DNA of 34,713 nucleotides from Clostridiales bacterium (lineage in GTDB: Bacteria > Bacillota > Clostridia > Lachnospirales > Lachnospiraceae), in the NCBI GenBank assembly GCA_021203365.1, contig JAJQBI010000020.1, positions 1-34,713 on the forward strand, written 5' to 3'. How positions within the stretch are numbered: position 1 is the stretch's first letter; the number at the start of each line of letters is the position of its first letter. Made by a program: the position numbers and the translations under genes. The notes under the pieces were generated by a model. It did not search any database, was not told where the DNA came from, and saw nothing but the letters and a program-made list of their open reading frames with translations. This document shows positions 15,693 to 24,382 of the stretch, piece by piece.

Positions 15693-17342
15693 ATGAAAAG
15701 GAAATCCAGACCGGTTTTTCTGGTGATTGCGCTGGTTTTGATAATTGCGGTCATCGGAACCATGGTTTTTTTGATAAAAAGATATATGCCTGTGAAAACA
15801 CAGATGAATCTGACGGAATATTACGGGGAGACCGGGGAAGGGGAGGCGACGCTGATTCTTGGTTCTGAAATCCTGGAGACGAAGGGGCTTATTTCCGGAG
15901 AAGAGGCTTATATTCCCATAGATATCGTAAATACATATCTGAATCAGCGTTATTACTGGGACAGTGAAAACCAGCAGGTTCTCTATGCCACGCCGTCTGA
16001 GCTGACCTCTGCGGCGGCCTCCGATGAAGCGGGCGGGCATGTGTGGCTGAAGGATGGAACGGTTTATCTCAGTCTTACCTATATTAAGCAGTATACGGAT
16101 ATTGATTCCTATATTTATACGGATCCGGATCGGGTGGCAATTCAGTATGAGTTTGACGGGGTACAGACTGTGACCGTTACAAAGGGTACGTATGTCCGAT
16201 ATCTTGGAGGGATCAAATCAGAGGTTCTTACAAAGGTGGCAACCGGATCGACCCTGCGTCTTCTGGCGGAGCTGGAGGATTGGGTGCAGGTGGCCACGGA
16301 GGACGGCTATATTGGATATGTGGAAAAAGCAAAGGTGTCCGATGGGGAAGAGACGGCTTTCGACCGGGATTTTCAGACCGAGGAATACAGTTACATTACG
16401 ATGGATGAAAAGGTCAATCTGGTATGGCATCAGGTGACTACGGAGGACGCAAACGCGTATCTGGCGGAATCCACGCAGGATATGACGGGTGTAAATGTGA
16501 TTTCTCCAACATGGTTTACCATTGCGGATAACAGTGGGAATATTTCCAGCATCGCTTCCGCGGATTATGTGACGGAGGCCCATGCCATGGGGCTTCAGGT
16601 GTGGGGGCTGGTAGATAACTTCAGCACGGATGTCACTACGACCGATATTCTTTCCAGTACCAGTGCCAGACAGAATCTGATTTCCCAGCTGGTGAGCGCG
16701 TCAGTTGGTGTGGGGCTTGACGGAATTAATGTGGATTTTGAATATCTCAGTGAAGATGTAGGGCCTCATTTCCTGGAATTTTTGCGGGAGCTTTCGATTG
16801 AATGCCATAAAAACAATCTTGTTCTTTCTGTGGACAATCCGGTTCCGGAAGATTTTACCAGTCATTATGACCGGGCGGAGCAGGGAAGAGTGGTGGATTA
16901 TATTATCATCATGGGCTATGACGAACATTACGTGGGATCTGAGGAGGCCGGGTCTGTAGCCTCCCTTTCCTGGGTGGAACAGGGTATTACAGATACTCTG
17001 GAGGAAGTTCCTGCGGAGCGCGTAATAAATGGAATGCCTTTTTATACCCGCCTGTGGTCAACCACCGCAGGGGTTCTCTCCAGTGAAGCCATTGGAATGG
17101 ATTCAGCTGCGGAGGTAATCGCGGAAAACGGGGTGGAAACCTGGTGGGATGAGACCGCGGGACAGAATTACGGGGAATATCAGGTTGGAAATACGACATA
17201 TCAGATCTGGCTGGAGGATTCTCAGTCTATTGCTGAAAAAGTAAAGCTTGCGACACAATATGACCTGGCCGGGGTCGCCGCCTGGAAGCTGGGATTTGAA
17301 AACAGCGGCATCTGGCAGACAATCACGGAGAACCTTTCCTGA
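15693..17342 (+). CDS. Membrane-anchored GH18 glycosidase, YaaH/SleL-like
   Basis: The 549-residue protein is predicted to sit outside the membrane on a single N-terminal anchor (about residues 7-28, with KRKSR before it). Residues 50-150 resemble a copper-amine-oxidase N-terminal-like repeat domain (YIPIDIVNTYLNQRYYWD). About 155-215 looks like an SH3b wall-binding domain. Residues from about 235 to the end are a GH18 barrel, with DGINVDFE at 343-350 placing the catalytic acid at Glu350, and MGYDEHY at 407-413. Family members such as YaaH and SleL cleave N-acetylglucosaminyl bonds in spore cortex. The neighbouring cwlD supports a cortex or wall role; the exact substrate is inferred. AAAGGGG lies before the ATG. 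Confidence 0.88.
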   Translation: MKRKSRPVFLVIALVLIIAVIGTMVFLIKRYMPVKTQMNLTEYYGETGEGEATLILGSEILETKGLISGEEAYIPIDIVNTYLNQRYYWDSENQQVLYATPSELTSAAASDEAGGHVWLKDGTVYLSLTYIKQYTDIDSYIYTDPDRVAIQYEFDGVQTVTVTKGTYVRYLGGIKSEVLTKVATGSTLRLLAELEDWVQVATEDGYIGYVEKAKVSDGEETAFDRDFQTEEYSYITMDEKVNLVWHQVTTEDANAYLAESTQDMTGVNVISPTWFTIADNSGNISSIASADYVTEAHAMGLQVWGLVDNFSTDVTTTDILSSTSARQNLISQLVSASVGVGLDGINVDFEYLSEDVGPHFLEFLRELSIECHKNNLVLSVDNPVPEDFTSHYDRAEQGRVVDYIIIMGYDEHYVGSEEAGSVASLSWVEQGITDTLEEVPAERVINGMPFYTRLWSTTAGVLSSEAIGMDSAAEVIAENGVETWWDETAGQNYGEYQVGNTTYQIWLEDSQSIAEKVKLATQYDLAGVAAWKLGFENSGIWQTITENLS

Positions 17343-17387
17343 CAAAAGAGACAAAGCCGGAAAATTGTATATGGAAACCGGCTCTAA

Positions 17388-17437
17388 AAACACCTTCTGA
17401 GACATATACTGAAAAAGAAGTATGCCGGAAGGTGTTT
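17388..17437 (+). promoter_or_regulatory. Hairpin occluding the cwlD ribosome site
   Basis: AAACACCTTC (17388-17397) pairs perfectly with GAAGGTGTTT (17428-17437). An inner 5-bp stem, ATACT with AGTAT (17406-17423), lies in the loop. The 3' arm contains GGAAGG (17427-17432), the ribosome site for the ATG at 17442. Transcripts reading through from the GH18 gene would fold and mask it. A smaller AGCCGG/CCGGCT hairpin lies at 17355-17383 and could be a weak terminator. The loop contains CATATACT, close to a sporulation sigma-E -10, without a clear -35. Confidence 0.55.
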
Positions 17438-17441
17438 CCAT

Positions 17442-18139
17442 ATGCTGATTATAAAAAAACACGGCCTGGAAGTCCTGATGGGCTGTCTGCTGATTCTCTC
17501 TTTTTATTTTCTGTCGATGATAGCCGCGAATCGCGGCGGAGAGCTGACGGAGACCTCAGAGGCCGGAACCGGTGTGATTCTGGTGGATGCGGGGCATGGA
17601 GGCTCTGATCCAGGTATGATCGGTGTGAATGATCTGGAGGAAAAAGGAATTAATCTTTCCATTTCCCTGAAGCTTCGGGATATTCTTCAGAATCAGGGTT
17701 TACTGTGGTTATGACCCGCGAGGAGGATGCGGGGCTGTATGAGGAGAGCGCCCGGAACAAAAAAGCGCAGGATCTGCAGAACCGAATTGCCCTGATTCAG
17801 GAGGAAGAACCGCTGCTGTCCGTGAGTATCCATCAGAACAGCTATACGGACCCGGAGGTGAGAGGACCACAGGTTTTTTATTACCAGGATTCTGCGGAGG
17901 GGGAAAAACTTGCGCAGATCCTGCAGGAAAGTCTGAACACGGAGCTTGAGATTGAGAAACCCAGAACTGCGAAGGGGAATACTACATATTATCTTCTGAA
18001 AAGAAGCCCCGGTGTGCTCAATATTGTTGAGTGTGGTTTTTTGACCAATCCGGAGGAAGCGGCACTGCTGGAGACAGAGGAATATCAGCAGCGGGTGGCA
18101 CAGGCTGTGGCGGATGGGATTCTGGAATACCTGCAGTGA
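17442..18139 (+). pseudogene. cwlD: cwlD-type N-acetylmuramoyl-L-alanine amidase, frameshifted
   Basis: CwlD removes stem peptides from cortex peptidoglycan so that, with PdaA, muramic-delta-lactam can form. An N-terminal membrane segment (MGCLLILSFYFLSMIAA) precedes an Amidase_3 domain. Its zinc ligands are the His in VDAGHGG, the Glu in LEEKGIN, the His in SIHQNSY; NIVECGFLTNPEEA holds the catalytic Glu. The first frame ends at 17714 after NQGLLWL. The second frame carries VVMTREED onward to 18139. One extra T in the run 17699-17701 would join them as NQGFTVVMTRE, about 232 residues, the usual CwlD length. As written only the first third is made in frame. It may be a real mutation or a sequence error. 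Confidence 0.88.
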
Positions 18140-18183
18140 GAGACAAAAAAGATAAAGTTATACCGAAGGAAACGGAGAGGAAT

Positions 18184-20199
18184 ATGCTTGGAATTATTTA
18201 TCTGGCGCTGTGTATTTTGGTCGGTCTTGAAATATCCCGCCTGCTTTTTTCGTCCCGGCCATCCGGTCAGAAATACGGAAATCAGGGCTGGATTTTACTT
18301 CCGGCTGCATTTGGAACGGGGACCCTGGTTCTCACGTGGCTGGTTTATGGAATATCCTGGATTTTCAGTGTTTGTGTGGGAGTAGATGAGCCGCTGCTAT
18401 ATGGAAATCGGATCGTCATGGTTGGAGCGGCTTTGTTTCTGGCCGTTCTGTATCTGAGCAGAAAAAAAAGGAAGACGGATATAATAGGGCTTCGGGGAAT
18501 CTTTTCCTTCTCTGCGCTTTTGAGAAAGGAAATTGTTTTTTTCGGAATTCTGCTGTTTTTTATCACATGGATTATGTTTTATGTCTTTCATGTCTCAGAC
18601 GGAATACTTTATTCCGGCTATACTGTGTTCAGTGATTATGCGCCGCACACGGCCATGATCCGTTCTTTTTCCTTTGGGAATAATTTCCCCACACAGTATC
18701 CTCATTTTGGGGGAGAGGATGTGAAATACCATTTTATGTTCCAGTTCCTGGCCGGAAACCTGGAGTATCTGGGAATGCGGCTGGACGTTGCCTACAACAG
18801 TGTCAGCATTCTTTCCCTGGTGGGCTTTCTGATGATTTTATACCGGATTGCCCAGAGACTGTTCGGAGGCTTTCTAGCCGGGGCTGTCACCGTGATCCTT
18901 TTTTTCTTCCGCAGTGGGACTGCGTTTTTCCGGTTTGTGTGGGAGCATATTCAGGCGGGGGATCTGTGGCAGACGCTGGCGGAGAATACAGCTTTTATCG
19001 GCTATACTGCCAATGAGGACTGGGGGCTTTGGAATTTTAATGTCTATCTGAATCAGAGACATCTGGCTTTTGGGTTGCTTCTGATCTCCGTGGCGGTCTG
19101 GGTGTTTCTGGACTGGCTGGAAGCGGGAGACGCTCACCCGGAGAAGGGGCTGGCGTGGCTTCGGGGGAGGCTTTTTTCGAAGGAAGCCTGGCGTTTTCGC
19201 AGAGCGGATACGGCTCTTCTTATGGGAGTACTTCTGGGCCTGTGCGCGTTCTGGAACGGAGCTGCTCTGATTGGCGGGCTTCTGATTTTGTGTGGCTTTG
19301 CTGTTTTTTCAGACGGAAAGCTGGATTACGCGTTGACGGCGGCGGTCGCCATAGTCTTCTCTTTGCTTCAGTCAAAGCTTTTTATCTCCGGTTCGGCTAT
19401 GAGCCCTTCCCTGTACTGGGGATTTCTGGCAGAGAGCAGGAGCCTTCCGGGAGTCATCGGGTATCTGGTACAGATCAGCGGATTTTTCTTCCTTGGTGCG
19501 GTGATTCTGGCCTTTGTTCTGAAAAGAAAGGACCGCTGTATACTTCTCGCCTTTCTGTTTCCATTGCTTTTCGCCTTCTTTGTGTCGCTGACGCCGGATA
19601 TTAATGTAAATCATAAGTATATTATGATTTCTTATGCTTTTACAGCAGTTTTCTGGGGAGGAACAGTGGCGGCTCTGGTTCGCGGGCTGCGAAAAAAAGG
19701 TCCGGCTCTGGCGAAAAAATGTGCTGGAGGGCTGGTATGCGGAGTTTTATGTGTCTGTCTGACAGCGACGGGAATTTATGATTTTGTGGTGATTCTGAAG
19801 GACAACGATTCCTCTCACAGGCTGGCTGTGGATCTGAACAGTGATGTTACCGCGTGGCTTGCGGAAAACCTGGATAAAAATGACCTGATTCTGACACCGG
19901 AGTACAGTATGAATGTGGTGACGCTGTCCGGTGTGATGCTTTACTGTGGATGGCCGTATTATGCCTGGTCGGCGGGTTACGATACCAATTCCCGTGCAGC
20001 ACAGGCAGTAGTTATTTATACAACCGGGGATGCAAAGATTCTCCGGGAAACTGTGGAAGAGGAAGGAATCACCTGCATTCTTTTCCAGGACGGGATGGAA
20101 TTTGAGGACCAGGAGTGTCGGGAGGACCTGATTGCAGATACATATCCGCTGGTTTATACCTCGGAGGATGGGAGAATGAGAATTTATGAAACAGCTTAA
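18184..20199 (+). CDS. Large polytopic membrane protein, GT-C-like, related to DUF2298
   Basis: This 671-residue protein has many hydrophobic segments from its N-terminus to about residue 540, then a soluble C-terminal tail of about 130 residues. It resembles lipid-linked-sugar-dependent GT-C glycosyltransferases in layout. The DYAPHTAMIRSFSF...FPTQYPHFGG and YHFMFQFLAGNLEYLG segment aligns by eye with the corresponding DUF2298 region of the next gene. NQRHLAFGL and a later HKYIMISYAF are notable. A donor sugar or target cannot be named. I chose ATG 18184 because GGAG lies 6 bases upstream and the sequence before it is cwlD in another frame. It follows cwlD by 44 bases and overlaps the next gene by 14. 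Confidence 0.78.
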   Translation: MLGIIYLALCILVGLEISRLLFSSRPSGQKYGNQGWILLPAAFGTGTLVLTWLVYGISWIFSVCVGVDEPLLYGNRIVMVGAALFLAVLYLSRKKRKTDIIGLRGIFSFSALLRKEIVFFGILLFFITWIMFYVFHVSDGILYSGYTVFSDYAPHTAMIRSFSFGNNFPTQYPHFGGEDVKYHFMFQFLAGNLEYLGMRLDVAYNSVSILSLVGFLMILYRIAQRLFGGFLAGAVTVILFFFRSGTAFFRFVWEHIQAGDLWQTLAENTAFIGYTANEDWGLWNFNVYLNQRHLAFGLLLISVAVWVFLDWLEAGDAHPEKGLAWLRGRLFSKEAWRFRRADTALLMGVLLGLCAFWNGAALIGGLLILCGFAVFSDGKLDYALTAAVAIVFSLLQSKLFISGSAMSPSLYWGFLAESRSLPGVIGYLVQISGFFFLGAVILAFVLKRKDRCILLAFLFPLLFAFFVSLTPDINVNHKYIMISYAFTAVFWGGTVAALVRGLRKKGPALAKKCAGGLVCGVLCVCLTATGIYDFVVILKDNDSSHRLAVDLNSDVTAWLAENLDKNDLILTPEYSMNVVTLSGVMLYCGWPYYAWSAGYDTNSRAAQAVVIYTTGDAKILRETVEEEGITCILFQDGMEFEDQECREDLIADTYPLVYTSEDGRMRIYETA

Positions 20200-22447
20200 G
20201 AATCCGTTGCTTATGAAAGTACTTCCCCAGGCGGTGATCTGGCTGCTGCTTATGGGATTGTCCGCGTATCTTCTCCATGGAGATGTGTGGACTTTCTGGA
20301 CCTGGTGGCTTCTGGCGGCGTTTATGGGCATGGTTGCAATGCCTGTGACCGGACAGCTTTTTCAGAACTTTGACGATAAGGGATGGCTTTTTTCCAAGGT
20401 TCTTGCGATTCTGGTCACGGGATTTCTCACCTGGTTTCTGGTGTCCATAAAGGTGCTTCCTTTTACGACGGCTTCCTGTATCGGTGTGTCTGTGGCCTGT
20501 GGGGTGCTCTGCTTTTTTCTTTACAGAAATCAGCTGAAAAACGGAATCGACTGCTTTCCGGAAGGACAGCTTTCCCTGATTCTGTGGGAAGAGGTTCTGT
20601 TTTTTGCCCTCTTTCTCATGTGGACTTATCTGGCCGGTTTTAATCCGAAGGCTTATGGAACTGAAAAATTTATGGATTATGGCTTTATGGAGGCCATGAT
20701 GCGCAGCACCACGCTTCCGGCTGCAGATCTCTGGTATTCAGAATCCACCATTAATTATTATTATGGCGGACAGTATTTCGCAGTGTTTCTCACAAAGCTT
20801 ACCGGAAGCAAAGTGGAGATTACCTATAATCTGATGAGAACCTTCGTGGCAGGCTTTGCTTTTGTGCTGCCTTTTTCCCTGGTTCGTCAGATGACAAAAG
20901 ACCGGATGTCCGGACGGCTGAGTGGAAATCAGAGGCTGCTTCCCGCGATTTCCGGGCTGGTGGCCGGAACCGCAGTTTCCATTGCGGGAAATATGCATTA
21001 TGTGATTTATCGCTGGATTCTTCCCTGGATCACCACACTTACCGGCGGGGAGGTGACGGATTCCTACTGGTTCCCGGACGCGACCCGCTATATAGGCTAC
21101 AATCCGGAGACCTCGGACAAGACGATTCATGAGTTTCCCTGTTATTCCTTTGTTCTGGGGGATCTCCATGCCCATGTGGTCAATATCCTCTTTGTCCTGC
21201 CTCTGATTGCCCTTTTATATACCTGGCACAAAAGATATCGGCGGGGAAAGCGGGGAGAGGTTTCCATGGACTGGGCTTTCTGGAAGCAGGAGCTTTTGAT
21301 GCCCCATCTTCTTCTGCTTGCCGTGATGCTGGGAATGTTTCAATGGACCAATTACTGGGACTTCATCATCTATTTTGTGGTGGTGGGAGGAACCGTACTG
21401 TTTACCAACATCATTCGTTTTGAAGGGAGGGTGAAACGGATTCTGGCAGTAACGGCCGCTCAGGCGGTGGAGCTGGCTGTGATCTCCTGCCTCGTGATTC
21501 TGCCTTTTACCCTGCAGTTTGAAACGATGGTGCAGGGAGTTGCTCTTGCACAGAATCATTCCCTGCCATATCAGCTGTTGATTCTGTGGGGACTTCCCAC
21601 CTTGCTTGTGCTCCTTCTGATTGTCTCAATTCTTATTGAAAAGCTTAAGGGGAAGAAAAATCAGAATGTGTATACATTTATGGAGGCAATTGCTCCGCCG
21701 GATTTATTTGCCGTTATCCTGGGGCTTTGTGCCATCGGGCTGGTGGTGATTCCGGAGCTTGTGTATGTCCGGGATATTTATGAAAATGGAAATGCCCGGG
21801 CGAATACCATGTTTAAACTGACTTATCAGGCTTATATCATGTTTGGGATGACAACCGGCTATGGGATTTTCCGGCTGCTGAAGATTTCCAGACAAAAGCT
21901 GGTAAAAGCGTTAGCCGGTGTCTGCCTGTTCTTCTGGGTGTGGACCGTGGGCTATTTTGGCAACAGTGTGAGCTCCTGGTTTGGGGATGTGCTGGATCCG
22001 GACGGTTACCAGGGACTGAATGCTACAGCTTTTCTGGAAACGGAATTTGCGGAGGACGCGGCCGGAATCCGGTGGCTGAAGGAGAATATAGAGGGGTCTC
22101 CGGTGGTTCTGGAAGCCAACGGGGACAGCTATACCGGTTATCAGAGAGTGTCCGCAATGACCGGACTGCCCACAGTTCTCGGCTGGTATGTGCATGAGTG
22201 GCTGTGGAGGAACGATACTGCAGATTTGAATGAAAAGAGCGCAGATGTACAGAGCATTTATACTTCCCTGGATGAGGATTATGTGCGGCAGCTCCTGGAT
22301 CAGTATGATGTAGAATATATTTTTGTGGGATCCAAGGAGCGGGAGAAATATGGGGAGGCTCTCAATGAGGAAATGCTGAAGAGTCTTGGAACGGTTGTGT
22401 TCCAGGATGAGATTTATGATACCTATATCATTCAGATCGGGGAGTGA
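20186..22447 (+). CDS. DUF2298 (YYY family) polytopic membrane protein
   Basis: This 753-residue membrane protein matches the DUF2298 or 'Chlor_Arch_YYY' family, named after a Tyr-Tyr-Tyr motif that is present here (STINYYYGGQY at about residues 188-198). Other hallmarks are GTEKFMDYGFMEAMMRS, SFVLGDLHAHV and the later NGNARANTMFKLTYQAY. The membrane part runs to about residue 600; the rest is a soluble domain (WLKENIEGSPVVLEANG onward). The fold resembles GT-C glycosyltransferases, but no activity is established as far as I know. The 14-base overlap with the preceding gene and their likeness suggest the two proteins work together. The ribosome site GGGAG lies about 11 bases upstream, inside the previous gene. 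Confidence 0.88.
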   Translation: MKQLKNPLLMKVLPQAVIWLLLMGLSAYLLHGDVWTFWTWWLLAAFMGMVAMPVTGQLFQNFDDKGWLFSKVLAILVTGFLTWFLVSIKVLPFTTASCIGVSVACGVLCFFLYRNQLKNGIDCFPEGQLSLILWEEVLFFALFLMWTYLAGFNPKAYGTEKFMDYGFMEAMMRSTTLPAADLWYSESTINYYYGGQYFAVFLTKLTGSKVEITYNLMRTFVAGFAFVLPFSLVRQMTKDRMSGRLSGNQRLLPAISGLVAGTAVSIAGNMHYVIYRWILPWITTLTGGEVTDSYWFPDATRYIGYNPETSDKTIHEFPCYSFVLGDLHAHVVNILFVLPLIALLYTWHKRYRRGKRGEVSMDWAFWKQELLMPHLLLLAVMLGMFQWTNYWDFIIYFVVVGGTVLFTNIIRFEGRVKRILAVTAAQAVELAVISCLVILPFTLQFETMVQGVALAQNHSLPYQLLILWGLPTLLVLLLIVSILIEKLKGKKNQNVYTFMEAIAPPDLFAVILGLCAIGLVVIPELVYVRDIYENGNARANTMFKLTYQAYIMFGMTTGYGIFRLLKISRQKLVKALAGVCLFFWVWTVGYFGNSVSSWFGDVLDPDGYQGLNATAFLETEFAEDAAGIRWLKENIEGSPVVLEANGDSYTGYQRVSAMTGLPTVLGWYVHEWLWRNDTADLNEKSADVQSIYTSLDEDYVRQLLDQYDVEYIFVGSKEREKYGEALNEEMLKSLGTVVFQDEIYDTYIIQIGE

Positions 22448-22455
22448 CGAACGGA

Positions 22456-22485
22456 TTGACAAGAACCCCGGGAGAATGATATAGT
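22456..22485 (+). promoter_or_regulatory. Strong sigma-A promoter of the HD-sua5-rpiB-proS-cca operon
   Basis: A consensus TTGACA at 22456-22461 and TATAGT at 22480-22485 are 18 bases apart. Transcription would start near 22492, giving a leader of about 130 bases. Confidence 0.7.
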
Positions 22486-22500
22486 ATCTGTAGCAAAGAC

Positions 22501-22540
22501 AAGCGGACAGGGACGTCTGGGAGATGACCTTTGTCCGCTT
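22501..22540 (+). promoter_or_regulatory. Large leader hairpin upstream of the HD gene
   Basis: AAGCGGACA (22501-22509) and TGTCCGCTT (22532-22540) form a perfect 9-bp stem. It extends inward through an imperfect stem (GGGACGTCT with AGATGACC). No T run follows, so it is not a simple terminator. AAGCGGA recurs at 22553-22559, which could allow an alternative pairing with TCCGCTT. Confidence 0.5.
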
Positions 22541-22623
22541 CTGTATACCATGAAGCGGAAGTCCATGCCCGCCCCGGCCGGAGGCTGCGGCGGATAAGTG
22601 CGGAAAGGAAGGGAGACAAAAGG

Positions 22624-23205
22624 ATGAGTCGGATGAACAGGCTTTATTTGAAGATGGTGTCTTATTATCAGGATGATCCTCTGCGCATTTCGCATTTTGT
22701 GAAGGTGCACAGTTTTGCCAGGCTGATCGGGGAGAAGGAAGGGCTGGATCCGGATACCCTCTATACTCTGGAGGCCGCGGCTTTGGTTCATGACATTGGC
22801 ATTCGTGCCGGAGAAAAGAAATTTGGCCGCTCCGATGGGAAAATACAGGAGCAGGAGGGCCCGGCTCTGGCGGAAAAGATGCTGGGGGAGCTTGGTTTTG
22901 ACCCGAAGGTGATTCAGCGGGTTTCCTGGCTGGTGGGGCATCATCATTCTTATAATAATATAGAAGGAATGGATTATCAGATTCTGGTTGAAGCGGATTT
23001 TCTGGTGAATTTTTTTGAGGATTCTGTCTCCAGGGAGAATATTAAAGCTACCGTAAAGAAGATTTTTAAGACAGAGACGGGGAAATATATCGCGAGGGAA
23101 ATGTTTTTCCCGGAAGAATTTCAGAAGTCGGAAACCTGGGCGCAGGATGCGCTTCAGGATCTGGAGGATTTTATAGAGGAACAGGGGATTTATATCCGGC
23201 AGTAG
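22624..23205 (+). CDS. HD-domain protein (putative metal-dependent phosphohydrolase)
   Basis: The 193-residue protein has the full set of HD metal-binding residues: His29, His56-Asp57 (ALVHDIGI), a HHH cluster at 106-108 (GHHHSY) and Asp125 (VEADF). It has the length of small HD hydrolases acting on nucleotides or similar phosphates; the substrate is unknown. ATG 22624 lies 8 bases after GGGAG. The longer frame beginning at 22531 runs through the leader hairpin and is unlikely to be translated. It is the first gene of the operon, about 100 bases before the threonylcarbamoyl-AMP synthase gene. Confidence 0.85.
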   Translation: MSRMNRLYLKMVSYYQDDPLRISHFVKVHSFARLIGEKEGLDPDTLYTLEAAALVHDIGIRAGEKKFGRSDGKIQEQEGPALAEKMLGELGFDPKVIQRVSWLVGHHHSYNNIEGMDYQILVEADFLVNFFEDSVSRENIKATVKKIFKTETGKYIAREMFFPEEFQKSETWAQDALQDLEDFIEEQGIYIRQ

Positions 23206-23302
23206 CGGGGGAACACCCTGATACGAAGCCAGATTTGCGCCGGGAATTGAGTGGGTGCAGAAAATAAAAAACGCGGATGCGGTGGAAGGAAGCAGACGAC
23301 AG

Positions 23303-24382
23303 TTGAAAGCGGAAATTGTAAGAATGACAGAGGAGCAGCCAGATGAGGAAGCTCTGGCCCGGGCGGGAGAGATCCTGAAGGCGGGAGGCCTGGTGGCGTT
23401 CCCAACGGAAACTGTTTACGGCCTGGGAGGAAATGCCCTGGATCCCCAGGCTTCCATGAAAATTTACAGGGCAAAGGGAAGGCCTTCGGACAATCCCCTG
23501 ATTGTCCATATTGCGGATATGGAAAGCCTTCCGGAGATCGCCCGGGAAATTCCGGAGCAGGCCCGGCTTCTGGCGCAGAAGTGCTGGCCGGGGCCTTTGA
23601 CAATGATTTTTCCCAAAACAGATATTGTGCCGCCGGAAACCACAGGCGGACTTGACAGTGTGGCGGTGCGTTTTCCCGGCCACAGGACGGCTCGGGCGCT
23701 GATCCGGGCTGGCGGAGGATTTGTGGCTGCGCCCAGCGCCAATACTTCCGGAAGGCCAAGCCCCACTACGGCGGAGCATGTGGAGGAGGATCTGGGAGAC
23801 GCCGTTGACATGATTATAGACGGCGGGGAAGTCGGCATAGGGATTGAGTCCACCATTGTGGATTTTACTGAGCCTGTGCCGGTGATTCTCAGGCCGGGGT
23901 ATATTTCACTGGAGATGCTGGGGGAAATCCTGGGAGAAATCCGCATGGACCCGGGCCTTCTGCGGGAAGACAGCCCAGTCCGGCCCAAGGCTCCGGGGAT
24001 GAAATACAGGCATTACGCGCCCAGAGCGGAGCTATCTATTGTAGAGGGTCCAACGGAGGCTGTGGTGGCGGAGATACGCAAAAGAGCCAGAACTGCAGAA
24101 CAAAAGGGCAAATGTGTGGGAATTATCGCCACGGATGAGACCTGTGGGAGATATGACTGTGGAATTGTGAAGAATATCGGCAGCCGGGAGCAGGAGGAAA
24201 CCATCGCCCATCATCTCTATGGGGTTTTGCGGGAGTTTGACTGCAGCCAGGTCAGTGAGATATATTCGGAGGCTTTTTACACTCCGAAGCTTGGACAGGC
24301 AATTATGAACCGGCTTTTGAAAGCAGCCGGTCACAAAATTATAAAAGTGGAGGATGAGGAAAATGATAGCATTGGGAAGTGA
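23303..24382 (+). CDS. ywlC: L-threonylcarbamoyladenylate synthase (Sua5/YwlC type)
   Basis: The enzyme makes threonylcarbamoyl-AMP from threonine, bicarbonate and ATP for the t6A modification of ANN-decoding tRNAs. The YrdC core shows AFPTETVYGLGGNA, the KGRPSDNPLIVHI segment, CWPGPLTMIF and AVRFPGHRTARALI, and the PSANTSGRPSPTTAEHV loop. A C-terminal Sua5 domain (from about KAPGMKYRHYAP) makes it the long form. The start is uncertain. TTG 23303 gives a family-like MKAEIVRM beginning, with AAGGAAG 10 bases upstream. ATG 23324 lacks a ribosome site, and GTG 23255 adds a charged, atypical extension. The product has about 359 residues. Its 3' end overlaps rpiB by 20 bases. Confidence 0.92.
   Translation: MKAEIVRMTEEQPDEEALARAGEILKAGGLVAFPTETVYGLGGNALDPQASMKIYRAKGRPSDNPLIVHIADMESLPEIAREIPEQARLLAQKCWPGPLTMIFPKTDIVPPETTGGLDSVAVRFPGHRTARALIRAGGGFVAAPSANTSGRPSPTTAEHVEEDLGDAVDMIIDGGEVGIGIESTIVDFTEPVPVILRPGYISLEMLGEILGEIRMDPGLLREDSPVRPKAPGMKYRHYAPRAELSIVEGPTEAVVAEIRKRARTAEQKGKCVGIIATDETCGRYDCGIVKNIGSREQEETIAHHLYGVLREFDCSQVSEIYSEAFYTPKLGQAIMNRLLKAAGHKIIKVEDEENDSIGK

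Noticed and set aside
18031..18183. N-terminal extension of the first GT-C-like protein
   Set aside because: It is the end of cwlD read in another frame, Gly-rich and without a ribosome site.
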